DNA of 64,000 nt from NCBI GenBank assembly GCA_002310175.1, contig DBYG01000028.1, forward strand, positions 22,147 through 86,146. Direction: 5' to 3'. The DNA comes from Bacteroidales bacterium UBA1192. GTDB lineage: Bacteria; Bacteroidota; Bacteroidia; Bacteroidales; Bacteroidaceae. The translations under genes were made by a program, and so were the position numbers. Shown piece by piece: positions 33,811-47,427 of the stretch (position 1 is the first letter of the stretch; each line of letters opens with the position of its first letter). Below the pieces are notes generated by a model. It was not told where the DNA came from. It saw only the letters and a list, made by a program, of their open reading frames with translations, and did no database searches.

Positions 33811-36609
33811 TTAATCCGGCCAATTCACATAACTGTTATAGCTTGAACGTTTTTTGACCTTAAGCAAGTCAGCCAACATGTTAGAATTTGCTTTTATTGT
33901 AAAATTGTAGGATGTATATGGCTTCAATACTATACTGCATGACATGTTGAAACAGTGAAGATCACGCGTCACACTCATCGTAGTGGTGGTAAAATCATGA
34001 TAAGTAAAATCCCATCCGGATGAGAAATTGATATTCCACTTATTTGTCAACTTCATATTGCCTGACATGTTCATATTGTGAGAGAATCCGTATGGATAAC
34101 GCATGCGCTTGACGTTAATATCAGCCTGTGTATTTTCTCGCATGGAAATGCCGTACGATATGGAAAACGACCAAGGAAGAGTATATGCAAGATAACCGTC
34201 TTCATCGACCTTAGTAGTATTATCCCTGTTTTCACTTCGTGACCCTGTCATGGAACGGTCGGCATTCGGTTCTGAATCAAAGTCCTCTTCTTCCTGTTCT
34301 TCTTCTTTGTGAGTCAGTTTATTCCAGGTTTCCCGCCACTGATTCAGAGTGTTATTGTTGAATGTATATGAAAAATTCTGGCTCATTCCCTGGAAACGGC
34401 CAAACCTGCCGTAGGAATACTCCGTACGATCACCTACCACCACTTTGCCTGCATCATTAAACTCATATGCATATGTAGCCCATGTAGCATTAAGACTGAA
34501 TGTATGATTCTTTGGCAGTTTAAGTCTCAGTCTGGTGTTAAGATTACTCCAAGGTTTGCTCTTGGCGGCAAAATTATAAGACATGGATGCACCCAGCTCG
34601 TCAATCAGGACAATTTTTCTTATCGAGTCCCTGTCATCCCTAATCTTCATTTCTATATTGTTACCTACACTCATGGAAAGGCTTCCTGACTTGCCTTTGC
34701 CAGGGACGCCATACAAGGATCCTGAATATGGTGAATATTCTACCGTTCTTACTTCACCGTTTTTATCAGTATAAACATAAGTGTCATAAAATCCATATCT
34801 TGCAGCACTAAAATCAGGCGACAGATTGTAACTGAGTGTAGGAGTGAACACATGACGTGCCATTACAAACTTGTTGCCGAACAGTTTACGCCATAAATCA
34901 GTAGGAGTATAAAAACCATAGAGTTTTGTATTTGCGCTGATGCTTAAACTGTAATTATAGACCCTGTTGAAACCATAGACGGTATCTCTTCTGACAGCCT
35001 GCCGAGAATCGTCCCAGGACTGATTCACCTTATATGAATACCATCTGGATGTGTAGTTAAAAGACGGAGTGACATTAATATTATTGAGAATCTGGAACGT
35101 AGCACTAACTGGAATCGTATGCCTCATTCCATTTCGCCAATCCTTGACCAGGCTTTTCTGCATTATCTCACTTTCCTTGGCAGTAATACTATTGCTGAGT
35201 GAACCAGAGTAAGTAAATGATATCTTTTCATACCACTTCTCCTGACCTGACACCTTCTTTTTCTTGAAAGGATAAATCCTGCTAAGTGAAATGTTTAACG
35301 AAGGCAAACTCACTGATAAAGTAGAGTCGCGCATATTCTGGGAAAGGTTCATTGAACTTGAAAGAGATAGTCCGATGGAAGGAAAGGATCTTGAATAACT
35401 GACACTTGAAGTACGTGTACTCTGTGAAGTAAGTGACGGATTATAGAGGCTTGAAAGGTTCGATCTTTCATAACTGGTTGTAGCATAGTTCACACTCGCG
35501 GAAAAATTACTGTTCGGGCTCGCCTTTGCATCCTGGCTGTGTGTCCATCTGAACTTGAAATCCTTTGTGACTGAATAATCCGGCAAACCTTTGTCTCCCA
35601 ACTTTGTTGTCAACGTGCTCACATAGACATTTCCGGAAAATTTATATCTTACTTTATACCGGCTTTCTACTGATGCACCCCATGATCCCTTTGTGAATAT
35701 TTCTCCAAGAACTTTCAAGTCATAATAGTCTGAAAGGGCAAAATAATAACCTCCATCCTTCAGATAGAAACCTCTTTCCATTTCGTCACCATACGTAGGG
35801 ACGATGATTCCGGAAGCATATTCTCCCTCTGTAAACGGGAAAAAACCAAACGGAAGAAATAGAGGTAGCGGGACACCCATCACCTCAAGATAAGCCGGAC
35901 CAAACACAACGTCCCTACCTGGACGCACCTTGGCACGGGTTATTCTCAGATTAAAGTGAGGATCATCATGCTGATCACAGGTTGTATATACCCCATCGCT
36001 TATGTAATACTCTCCCAGAGGACCTTTCTTAGCCTCATTGCTTGTCATATAACCTTCTCCCTGTTGAGTTATTATCTCATTGATATAACCCTTCTCTGTC
36101 TTGAAATTATAGCTGATATGTGATGATTCATAAGGAGTTGACCCATCCTTGAACACAGGTGTGCCAAGCCACGTCCCTGTACTGTCTTTTATTCCATCCG
36201 CATAAACCAAGCTACTGTCAACCTGCATTTTAATTATAGCAGCAGTAAGTTCAACCTGCTGATAATTAACTTTGCTGTCACCGAAAAGGGATGCATAACC
36301 TCCTCTTGTCCAGATCATAGAATCATTGGATTCATAGGCGACCGGATCATCAAGAGCATCCTTTTTCTTTGTTTTAAGCTGGATTGTATCGGGTTCGGCT
36401 ACAATTATAGAATCTGGAATAGTTTTCTCAGAATTCGGAAGAGAGTCGTTGTTGAAAGGATATTGGCTAAGAGTGTCGGCGAGTGAAGCCATAGATTCCT
36501 GAATGATGGAATCAGGCAGTGCAATGGAAGAACTGGCCAAAATACATATTGGAACTGAAAACAGTACCACAAATAAAACCGGAGCTACCCTTTTGACTCT
36601 ATCAAACAC
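33811..36609 (-). CDS. lptD: LptD-type LPS-assembly outer-membrane protein
   Basis: LptD inserts LPS into the outer leaflet. The 932-residue protein has a signal peptide ending ICILASSS, a low-complexity linker, an OstA-like jelly-roll region (about 100-250; GDSKVNYQQVELTAAIIKMQ, GYINEIITQQGEGYMTSNEA) and a C-terminal barrel. A conserved FLPFGFFPFTEGEYASGIIV marks the plug/barrel junction. Barrel strands are Ser/Tyr-rich, and an acidic stretch (HKEEEQEEEDFDSEPNADRS) lies in a loop near residue 770. The cysteine pattern of E. coli LptD is not evident, as is normal for this phylum. Confidence 0.88.
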   Translation of the reverse strand: MFDRVKRVAPVLFVVLFSVPICILASSSIALPDSIIQESMASLADTLSQYPFNNDSLPNSEKTIPDSIIVAEPDTIQLKTKKKDALDDPVAYESNDSMIWTRGGYASLFGDSKVNYQQVELTAAIIKMQVDSSLVYADGIKDSTGTWLGTPVFKDGSTPYESSHISYNFKTEKGYINEIITQQGEGYMTSNEAKKGPLGEYYISDGVYTTCDQHDDPHFNLRITRAKVRPGRDVVFGPAYLEVMGVPLPLFLPFGFFPFTEGEYASGIIVPTYGDEMERGFYLKDGGYYFALSDYYDLKVLGEIFTKGSWGASVESRYKVRYKFSGNVYVSTLTTKLGDKGLPDYSVTKDFKFRWTHSQDAKASPNSNFSASVNYATTSYERSNLSSLYNPSLTSQSTRTSSVSYSRSFPSIGLSLSSSMNLSQNMRDSTLSVSLPSLNISLSRIYPFKKKKVSGQEKWYEKISFTYSGSLSNSITAKESEIMQKSLVKDWRNGMRHTIPVSATFQILNNINVTPSFNYTSRWYSYKVNQSWDDSRQAVRRDTVYGFNRVYNYSLSISANTKLYGFYTPTDLWRKLFGNKFVMARHVFTPTLSYNLSPDFSAARYGFYDTYVYTDKNGEVRTVEYSPYSGSLYGVPGKGKSGSLSMSVGNNIEMKIRDDRDSIRKIVLIDELGASMSYNFAAKSKPWSNLNTRLRLKLPKNHTFSLNATWATYAYEFNDAGKVVVGDRTEYSYGRFGRFQGMSQNFSYTFNNNTLNQWRETWNKLTHKEEEQEEEDFDSEPNADRSMTGSRSENRDNTTKVDEDGYLAYTLPWSFSISYGISMRENTQADINVKRMRYPYGFSHNMNMSGNMKLTNKWNINFSSGWDFTYHDFTTTTMSVTRDLHCFNMSCSIVLKPYTSYNFTIKANSNMLADLLKVKKRSSYNSYVNWPD

Positions 36610-36628
36610 ACCTTAAACTTTTATCCTG

Positions 36629-36636
36629 CAAAAATA
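36629..36636 (-). promoter_or_regulatory. lptD -7 promoter box
   Basis: TATTTTTG on the minus strand is 19 bases before the lptD ATG and fits TAnnTTTG. The -33 element is not clear. Confidence 0.4.
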
Positions 36637-36745
36637 GTGTTATATAGTCAGAATACCGTATTTAGTATAGATTTTTTATGATTCTGTCCAAGTACGTCAA
36701 CGGGGAAAGAGGTCTTTATCTTCTGTCACAACAGTCTTAAAATGA

Positions 36746-40624
<3,879 letters not shown>

Positions 40625-42574
40625 ATGAAGACTTCCGGTTCCATCAAAAATAGCGATGAGGCATCCAAAAGATTGAGAATTATCTCCGACACTTTGCTTC
40701 CCGTCATCTTTCTGCTCTTTATGGTTTTGGAGTTCAGATTTGTCTTGCTCAGGATTGAAAGCAACTCACTTTTCGTATATGACAAAGATTATCTGCTCAA
40801 CTCCTTCATTATCCCTGGCGGATTTATTGGCTGGACAGGGCAGTTCCTTACACAATTCCTGCACTATCCATGGATAGGAGCGCTAATTTGGATAGTTATG
40901 GCTGCACTGACAGTCAAGCTTGCAAGGATGGCATATCCCGGTATTTGCGGAACCTTCTGGACAGTTTCCTACATTCCGGTCATAATCCAGTCCATTTACT
41001 GTCTCGGGGCCGGATATGGATTGTTTATCATGAAGTCACCCGGATGGTTCTTCATTCCTTCCATTGGCACCATACTCGTCCTGTCAACTGTCGTTTTATG
41101 CCGATGGACACAGTTATCATTATTCAGATGGATAATTATCATCGTTTCATCATCAGCCGGTTATTTTCTTGCTGGTATTTGGGGACCTTTTTCAGCCATC
41201 ATGGCAGCATTCTCCATATTTCTTGAAACAAAAAAGGATTTTAGTTTACTCATCATTGCTTTCATTTGTTCAATCGGCCTACCGATCCTGCTCCACATAT
41301 TCTATACGTCTTTCAGGACTGACGAGATTTTTACTGTAGGCCTTCCCCTTATCAATTATAAGAGCCAATGGCCAGTACGCCTTCCGTGTCTGCTGCTGAT
41401 GCTATTCATGATTGCAGCCCCATTACTCAAGTTTCATGACAATCATCCCGAAACAAGCAAGACGAACATAATCCAGATATCCGTTATTATCATTCTGGCG
41501 GCAATTCTTTTCATATTCAGTTTCCGCGACAGGAACTTCATTACAGAAAACGCCATGTCCGCAGCAATCGACGTTCAGGATTGGAAAAAAGTGACAGACA
41601 TTCTGGAAAGATTAGAAAAGAAAAATGCCAAAAATGATGAAAAACTATACAAACAACGCACTAAAAAAATAAGTAAAGCTGCAGGAACTAAAGAGATAGA
41701 ATCCATCGTTGACCTCTACTCTGAACGGTTCTATGAACCCACCAGAATAATGGTTCTTTACAAAGACCTGTCATTGTTCAGTCTCGGCACTGAAGCAGAA
41801 AATATGTTCTCTTATCGTGACGGAGCCCGCAAGCAAGACAGGCGATATGATATCCCAATGGCATTGCAGGCTGGCAAACAGCTCTATTTTTATTGGGGAC
41901 TGGCCAATTATTGTCACCGTTGGTGCATAGAAGAGAGTGTCGAATACGGATGGAGCTACAACACCCTAAAGTACGCCGCCATGTCAGCTATCTCTATGGA
42001 AGAGTGGGATTTGGCTCGAAAATATCTAAACATTCTTGGCAAAACACTCTGCCATAGAAAGTGGGCGGATACCCAACTCGCTCTCTTATCTGACAGGAAT
42101 AAAATGCAGGCAGCTAATCCTTACAAAACAGTCTTGCCTCTGATGTGTTATGACGACCGTCTTTCCAATGATCAGGCAATAATTGAACCTTTCATCATGA
42201 ATCATTTCACATCGCACCGTTCCGGATTTGCCACACCACAATTTGACAGGGCAGCCATGCTTTGGACGCTACGGACACAGGATATAAAGCTTTTCTGGGT
42301 TACATTCCTTAATTATCTGAACACTAATGCTCCAACTGTCATTCCACGTCATTATCAGGAGGCTGCTATACTCTACAGCCATTTGGAACAGGATCAAGGA
42401 ATTCTGTCACTTCCTTTTGACCGACAGATTAAGGAGGGTTATGACAACTTTGTCAATTACGTAAACTCACACCAAGTACGTTACATCAAAGAGTCGGCCT
42501 ACCCGTTCTACAAGCGGTTCGGTAAGACATTTTGGTTTTATTACTATTTTATTCGCGGACAGGAAACATTCTGA
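40625..42574 (+). CDS. DUF6057-type integral membrane protein
   Basis: The 649 residues fall in two halves. Residues 1-about 310 hold eight or more transmembrane helices (LPVIFLLFMVLEFRFVLL, IGALIWIVMAALTVKL, FIPSIGTILVLSTVVLC, SLLIIAFICSIGLPILLHIF, IIQISVIIILAAILFIFSF). From about residue 320 a soluble alpha-helical, TPR-like part follows (MSAAIDVQDWKKVTDILERL; MSAISMEEWDLARKYLNIL). The family is found in Bacteroidales as DUF6057, function unknown. The next gene, a PD40/CxxCH lipoprotein, starts 3 bases later and is almost certainly cotranscribed. Confidence 0.75.
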   Translation: MKTSGSIKNSDEASKRLRIISDTLLPVIFLLFMVLEFRFVLLRIESNSLFVYDKDYLLNSFIIPGGFIGWTGQFLTQFLHYPWIGALIWIVMAALTVKLARMAYPGICGTFWTVSYIPVIIQSIYCLGAGYGLFIMKSPGWFFIPSIGTILVLSTVVLCRWTQLSLFRWIIIIVSSSAGYFLAGIWGPFSAIMAAFSIFLETKKDFSLLIIAFICSIGLPILLHIFYTSFRTDEIFTVGLPLINYKSQWPVRLPCLLLMLFMIAAPLLKFHDNHPETSKTNIIQISVIIILAAILFIFSFRDRNFITENAMSAAIDVQDWKKVTDILERLEKKNAKNDEKLYKQRTKKISKAAGTKEIESIVDLYSERFYEPTRIMVLYKDLSLFSLGTEAENMFSYRDGARKQDRRYDIPMALQAGKQLYFYWGLANYCHRWCIEESVEYGWSYNTLKYAAMSAISMEEWDLARKYLNILGKTLCHRKWADTQLALLSDRNKMQAANPYKTVLPLMCYDDRLSNDQAIIEPFIMNHFTSHRSGFATPQFDRAAMLWTLRTQDIKLFWVTFLNYLNTNAPTVIPRHYQEAAILYSHLEQDQGILSLPFDRQIKEGYDNFVNYVNSHQVRYIKESAYPFYKRFGKTFWFYYYFIRGQETF

Positions 42575-42577
42575 AAG

Positions 42578-44065
42578 ATGAAACTGGCACTTAAAATTAC
42601 CACAGTTGCTATGCTGCTAATCTCCTGTGGAAGCAGCATACCAGAGAGTTCCAATGCAACACAAGAGCTCCCAACCATATTTCCAGATTACTCTGACATA
42701 ACCATTCCCTCTAACATAGCACCCATGAACTTCAGGATTCTGGAACAGGGTGAAAAGTTCCTTACCGTTTTCACATCCGGTAATACAAGAATTACCGTAA
42801 AAGGAGACATGGCTGTAATTAAGAGGAAAGACTGGCAAAAACTTAAAAGCAGCTCTACCCATATTGAAGTGAAAGTCTATGTATTAAATAATGGTGTATG
42901 GACATCCTTCAAACCTTTCGGCATGGTCATGTCTGATGAGATAGACCCATATATTTCATACAGAGTGATTCCCCCTTCAGTTGTCACCTATGAAAGAATA
43001 TCCATTAACCAGAGAGATCTCACATCATTCCGCGAGAAGGTCATATACGCCAACTCCATGGTACAGAACGGAGATAACGGCCAATGCATCAACTGCCATC
43101 ATTACCGCAACTGGCAAACAGACAACATGCAGTTTCATGCCCGCCAATATCTTGGCGGTACCATTATGGCTGTGGAAGGCAAACTTCGCAAAGTCAATCT
43201 TAAAACCGATTCCACCATATCAGCTGGTGTATATCCTGCCTGGCATCCCACTCATGACTATATTGCATACTCCACAAACAAAACCCATCAGTCCATACAC
43301 ACTGCGGACCACAACCGCATTGAAGTAGCCGACGAAGAGAGCGATCTCATACTATATGATATCAACTCGAATTCCGTAAGCATTATTGAAAACGATTCCA
43401 ACAGATTCGAATGCTTTCCTTCATGGTCTCCGGATGGAAGAACTCTTTATTATGTTGCCGCAGATTACAAGGCTCCCTTCGGGCCTGAACGGGAAGACAA
43501 GGTTTTTATTGACAGCCATACTATTAAATACGACCTTTACAGGAAATCCTTCAACCCTGATACAAGGACTTGGGGTCCTTGTGAACTTGTAATAGATGCA
43601 GCATCCATGAATCAAAGCATTACCCTGCCTCGCATCTCTCCCGATGGACGCAAACTGCTATTCTCGATGGGTGAATACGGCGTTTTCCATATCTGGCACA
43701 AAGATGCTGACCTCTATATCATGGATATCGCTGATAGCACTATACGTCCTCTTACAGAGATTAACAGCGATAATGTTGAAAGCTACCATTCATGGTCAAG
43801 CAACGGGAAATGGATTATCTTCTCTTCACGTCGTGATGACGGAGCCTATACCAGATTATACCTGTCCCACATGAATCCTGACGGGAGTTTCAGCAAACCA
43901 TTCACAATTCCACAGCGCAATCCGGACTTCAATAAGACCTTCCTATTCTCTTTCAATATACCCGAGTTCATGAAAGAGCAGGTTCGCATCTCAGCCAGAC
44001 AATTTGCATCTTTCATTAAAAGAGAAGCACAGCCTGTAAATTATCAATCCAAAAAAGGAGAATAG
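42578..44065 (+). CDS. PD40/TolB-like beta-propeller lipoprotein with CxxCH haem motif
   Basis: The 495-residue predicted lipoprotein has lipobox MLLISCGSS. An N-terminal beta domain (about 40-160) is followed by GQCINCHHYRNW (C170-H174), a c-type-haem CxxCH. From about residue 215 a propeller carries PD40 blades: AGVYPAWHPTHDYIAYSTNK, FECFPSWSPDGRTLYYVAAD, ITLPRISPDGRKLLFSMGEY and SYHSWSSNGKWIIFSSRRDD. Relatives pair with DUF6057. A haem ligand or redox role is suggested by the motif alone; a single CxxCH could also bind zinc or be coincidental. Confidence 0.78.
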   Translation: MKLALKITTVAMLLISCGSSIPESSNATQELPTIFPDYSDITIPSNIAPMNFRILEQGEKFLTVFTSGNTRITVKGDMAVIKRKDWQKLKSSSTHIEVKVYVLNNGVWTSFKPFGMVMSDEIDPYISYRVIPPSVVTYERISINQRDLTSFREKVIYANSMVQNGDNGQCINCHHYRNWQTDNMQFHARQYLGGTIMAVEGKLRKVNLKTDSTISAGVYPAWHPTHDYIAYSTNKTHQSIHTADHNRIEVADEESDLILYDINSNSVSIIENDSNRFECFPSWSPDGRTLYYVAADYKAPFGPEREDKVFIDSHTIKYDLYRKSFNPDTRTWGPCELVIDAASMNQSITLPRISPDGRKLLFSMGEYGVFHIWHKDADLYIMDIADSTIRPLTEINSDNVESYHSWSSNGKWIIFSSRRDDGAYTRLYLSHMNPDGSFSKPFTIPQRNPDFNKTFLFSFNIPEFMKEQVRISARQFASFIKREAQPVNYQSKKGE

Positions 44066-44069
44066 AACT

Positions 44070-45212
44070 ATGCATAAAATAACCGGACCATTTATCTTAT
44101 TATTTATCCTTTTATGTTGTCACCTTCCCTCATCAGCCGTTGACAAGGATGGCAATTTTGTCATAGTAATTGATCCAGGACATGGAGGAAAGGACCCGGG
44201 AGCCATTAGCGGCAAAAATACCGAAAAATCAATCAACTTGAACGTAGCTCTTAAAACAGGTCAACTCATAGAGAAGAATTGCAAAAAAGTCAAGGTAATC
44301 TATACGAGAAAGACTGATGTTTTCATAGAACTGAACAGGCGCGGTGAGATTGCAAACAAATCAGGGGCCGACCTGTTTGTATCCATTCACACCAATTCAG
44401 CCAAAAGCAGCAGCGCCCGAGGAGCAGAGACATATCTATTGGGTGTCGAAGAAAACAGGACCAGTGCAAATCTGAGTGTTGCCGTAGAAGAAAACAAAGC
44501 CATCCTCTACGAGAGTGACTACCAGACCAGATATGAGGGATATGACCCAAAAAGTCCCGAAAGCCAAATAATATTTGAATTCATGCAAAACGAGTACCAA
44601 AAGGAAAGTCTCAATTTTGCAAGAATGGTACAAAAACAGATGGTTAGTCATGCACATCGTTCTGATCGCGGAGTACATCAGGCGGGATTTCTTGTCTTGT
44701 GGAAAACAGCTATGCCCAGTGTTCTCGTTGAGTTAGGTTTTATTTCCAACTCTGAAGACTGTCGGTATATGACATCTCAAAAAGGTGTTGAAGAACTGGC
44801 AAATAGCATATACAAGGCTTTTGACAGTTATCTTAATGATTATCGTAAACAGACTGCCAAATCCATAAACCTTCAAGCTAATTCTGTCACATCCGATTCT
44901 TCAGACAACAATACAGGAGAGGCTTCAACTGAAATAGCACAATCACCTGTCTTCAGTGTCCAGTTTCTCCTAAGTAAGGATAAACTGAAAAGCGGTGATA
45001 GCAGGATCATGAATCTGACGGATGTTGACTATTACATAGAAAACGGACAATACAAATATACATGCGGCAAAACAACGGATTACGATGAAATAATCAAAAT
45101 ACAAGCCGAAGTCCGAAAACGATACAAAGATGCATTTGTGATAGCCTTCCTGAACGGAAACAGGATTAATGTAAATGACGCATTAGAAATTACAAAAAAA
45201 AGGAGTCGTTGA
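44070..45212 (+). CDS. N-acetylmuramoyl-L-alanine amidase (Amidase_3) with SPOR-like tail
   Basis: A zinc amidase that removes stem peptides from peptidoglycan, as in cell separation. The 380 residues start with a signal peptide (FILLFILLCCHLPSSAV). The Amidase_3 domain (about 28-265) has zinc ligands in VIDPGHGGKDPGAI, a Glu near NTEKSINLNVALK, the His in FVSIHTNSAK and the catalytic Glu in VLVELGFISNSEDC. After a Ser/Asn linker the C-terminus (FSVQFLLSKDKL ... YKYTCGKTTDYDEI) resembles a SPOR-like septal-binding domain. It is the third gene of the DUF6057 cluster, 4 bases after the lipoprotein. Confidence 0.92.
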   Translation: MHKITGPFILLFILLCCHLPSSAVDKDGNFVIVIDPGHGGKDPGAISGKNTEKSINLNVALKTGQLIEKNCKKVKVIYTRKTDVFIELNRRGEIANKSGADLFVSIHTNSAKSSSARGAETYLLGVEENRTSANLSVAVEENKAILYESDYQTRYEGYDPKSPESQIIFEFMQNEYQKESLNFARMVQKQMVSHAHRSDRGVHQAGFLVLWKTAMPSVLVELGFISNSEDCRYMTSQKGVEELANSIYKAFDSYLNDYRKQTAKSINLQANSVTSDSSDNNTGEASTEIAQSPVFSVQFLLSKDKLKSGDSRIMNLTDVDYYIENGQYKYTCGKTTDYDEIIKIQAEVRKRYKDAFVIAFLNGNRINVNDALEITKKRSR

Positions 45213-45593
45213 ACAGGTCATGAAAGCTGAATAAATATTCCCGTGACAACAATTAATTAAAATAGATTTAATCTAAATAGCAATCATCCGGCCTTTTTTT
45301 TTGAATTAAATATAACCCCCCATTCAAACTACATCTGAAAGGGGTAGTATTCTCTTCTCTTTAAGATTCATTAAGAAGTTATCAACAATTTACTTTACTT
45401 ATTATCAGATACTTATAAAATGTCAATAGGCATTTTTCAACTTAAATTCAGTCGATTCGCAAGACATTGAATACCAGCACTTTTGGAAAAAGACATTTTT
45501 AATGTTTTTTCTTCCATTTGTGTGATTCAAATAAGATTCTCAACTTTGCAAAGCGGTTGAATAGCAAATGTAGCCGTTAAGATAAAAATCATT
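45213..45593. other. AT-rich intergenic region before dnaA
   Basis: No gene. It holds a T8 run at about 45294 that may end the amidase transcript, one DnaA-box-like sequence TTATCAACA (45379-45387, one base from TTATCCACA) and the dnaA promoter. A cluster of DnaA boxes typical of oriC is not present. Confidence 0.5.
45517..45548 (+). promoter_or_regulatory. dnaA promoter
   Basis: TTTG (45517-45520), 20 bases, CAACTTTG (45541-45548): one base off the TAnnTTTG consensus with ideal spacing. It lies 45 bases before the dnaA ATG. Confidence 0.6.
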
Positions 45594-46994
45594 ATGTCGG
45601 GAACTGAACTGATTACTAAATGGAATAATTGCCTGGATTTCATTCGGGACAACGTTACTGATGCTGTATTCAATGCATGGTTCACCGTCATTAAGCCTAT
45701 CTCTCTTGAAGCTGGAGAGCTCACGATACAGGTACCGAGTGCTTTCGTCTATGAATACCTTGAACAGAATTGTCTTGACGTTTTCAAGGCCGCCCTTACG
45801 AAAGTATTTGGAAGGGGCACCAGATTAATGTACAGTATCCTTACTGACAAAGATAACGACCTGACTCAGGACATCAGTTCGACCAATACCCCTACATCCG
45901 GTATTAAAAGGACCGGGAACAGCAATAACAAATCACCGTTGGCAACAGATATATCCCTTGTTCAGGACCTTAATCCACAACTCAATCCTAATTATCTGTT
46001 TGAGAACTTCGTTGAGGGGACAAGCAATAAACTTGCCAGAACTGCAGGAGAGACGATAGCTTTAAATCCTGCAAACTCTGCATTTAACCCACTCTTTATT
46101 TACGGTTCATCGGGTGTAGGAAAGACTCACCTCGTCAATGCAATCGGAATGAAGATACGCGAACTGTATCCTGAGAAAAGAATTCTCTATATATCTGCAC
46201 ATTTGTTTCACGTCCAGTACGTTGATGCTGTCAGAAACAACAATGTTAATGACTTTATTCATTTTTATCAGACCATTGATGTACTGATAATAGATGATAT
46301 GCAGGAACTGGCTGGCTATGTCAAAACACAAAACACATTCTTTCACATATTCAACCATCTTCATCTTAACCACAAGCAGCTAATCATGACCAGTGACCGT
46401 CCTCCAAAGGATCTCAAAGATCTGGAGGAGAGGCTCATTACCAGATTCAAGTGGGGGCTTGTGGCAGAACTTGAAAATCCGGATCTCGAATTACGTAAAG
46501 AAATACTCCGCAACAAGACGCGTCATGATGGGCTCAAGTTTCCTGAACAGGTGATAGATTACATCGCTCAAACTGTCACAGACAATGTACGTGATCTTGA
46601 AGGAATCATAGTTTCCCTGATGGCCCATGCCACAATTTACCGAAAGGAGATAGATCTGGATCTTGCTCATAAGGTATTGGAAAAGAGCCAACATCACGAA
46701 AAGAAGCCTATCACTATTGAAGGAATAATAAATAAGGTTTGTGATTACTACAACATATCCGCTGATTCAATACAGACCAAATCCCGAAAACATGAAGTAG
46801 TGCAAGTGAGGCAGATAAGCATGTATCTTGCCAAGAAATATCTTGATTACTCCACTACAAAAATAGGCTCTTTTATAGGAAAACGTGACCATGCCACAGT
46901 GCTTCATGCATGTAATATGGTTAGAGACCAAATACAAGTAGACAGGAATTTCAAGAGTGACTTGGAGAATATAGAAAGCAGTCTGCAATGCTAA
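45594..46994 (+). CDS. dnaA: Chromosomal replication initiator DnaA
   Basis: DnaA opens the replication origin. The 466-residue protein has all four domains: N-terminal DnaB-contact domain (about 1-85), a linker of variable sequence (about 86-130), an AAA+ core with Walker A FIYGSSGVGKTHLVNAIG and Walker B LIIDDMQELAGY, and the C-terminal DNA-binding domain with the signature KRDHATVLHACNMV preceded by RKHEVVQVRQISMYLAKKYL. The start MSGTELITKWNNCLDFI is the normal N-terminus. The stop codon lies in the loop of a terminator hairpin. Confidence 0.97.
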   Translation: MSGTELITKWNNCLDFIRDNVTDAVFNAWFTVIKPISLEAGELTIQVPSAFVYEYLEQNCLDVFKAALTKVFGRGTRLMYSILTDKDNDLTQDISSTNTPTSGIKRTGNSNNKSPLATDISLVQDLNPQLNPNYLFENFVEGTSNKLARTAGETIALNPANSAFNPLFIYGSSGVGKTHLVNAIGMKIRELYPEKRILYISAHLFHVQYVDAVRNNNVNDFIHFYQTIDVLIIDDMQELAGYVKTQNTFFHIFNHLHLNHKQLIMTSDRPPKDLKDLEERLITRFKWGLVAELENPDLELRKEILRNKTRHDGLKFPEQVIDYIAQTVTDNVRDLEGIIVSLMAHATIYRKEIDLDLAHKVLEKSQHHEKKPITIEGIINKVCDYYNISADSIQTKSRKHEVVQVRQISMYLAKKYLDYSTTKIGSFIGKRDHATVLHACNMVRDQIQVDRNFKSDLENIESSLQC

Positions 46995-47011
46995 GCATTA
47001 CAGGCTGCTTT
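46975..47011 (+). terminator. Terminator hairpin overlapping the dnaA stop codon
   Basis: The left arm AAAGCAGTCTGCAATGC (46975-46991) pairs with GCATTACAGGCTGCTTT (46995-47011) with one mismatch and one wobble. The 3-base loop TAA is the dnaA stop codon. A T-rich tract (TTTTCTTCTT) follows. It can also serve the convergent folB transcript. Confidence 0.75.
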
Positions 47012-47044
47012 TCTTCTTCATAGAATTGATTAGAAATATTTATA

Positions 47045-47416
47045 TCACCGTCTTAAGGATAATAAAAAAGAGGATTCTTCACATACAACTCCTACCGGTG
47101 GGTTTTCCTTTACCACTCTTATATTCATAGACTCGATTCTATCGCCAAAACATCCTATCAAATCGGTTGCAATGCGACCCGCCACATGTTCGATAAGCTT
47201 GGAAGGAATATCCATCTGCCGCTTTACAATAGATGCAACACGTGAATAGTTGACAGTGTCGTTCAGACTATCTGAATTCAAAGCAATCCTGACATCAGCA
47301 CATATATCAACATCAACCCTATACCAGGCACCTGCCACAGCCTCCTGCACCTCTGCGCCGTGATAAGAGAAAAAGCGCAAGCCATTGAGCGAAATTGTCT
47401 GTCTTTCAATATTCAT
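47045..47416 (-). CDS. folB: Dihydroneopterin aldolase
   Basis: Cleaves dihydroneopterin to 6-hydroxymethyl-dihydropterin in folate synthesis. It has 123 residues from MNIERQTISLNGLRFFSYHG; the longer frame up to 47452 overlaps nrdJ. Conserved segments are HGAEVQEAVAGAWYRVDVDI, LNDTVNYSRVASIVKRQMDI and KLIEHVAGRIATDL. It starts 11 bases after the nrdJ stop. Confidence 0.92.
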   Translation of the reverse strand: MNIERQTISLNGLRFFSYHGAEVQEAVAGAWYRVDVDICADVRIALNSDSLNDTVNYSRVASIVKRQMDIPSKLIEHVAGRIATDLIGCFGDRIESMNIRVVKENPPVGVVCEESSFLLSLRR

Positions 47417-47427
47417 AGTGCATCCTT

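Noticed and set aside
45213..45593. Replication origin next to dnaA
   Set aside because: Only one DnaA-box-like site and no clustered boxes or clear unwinding element could be found.
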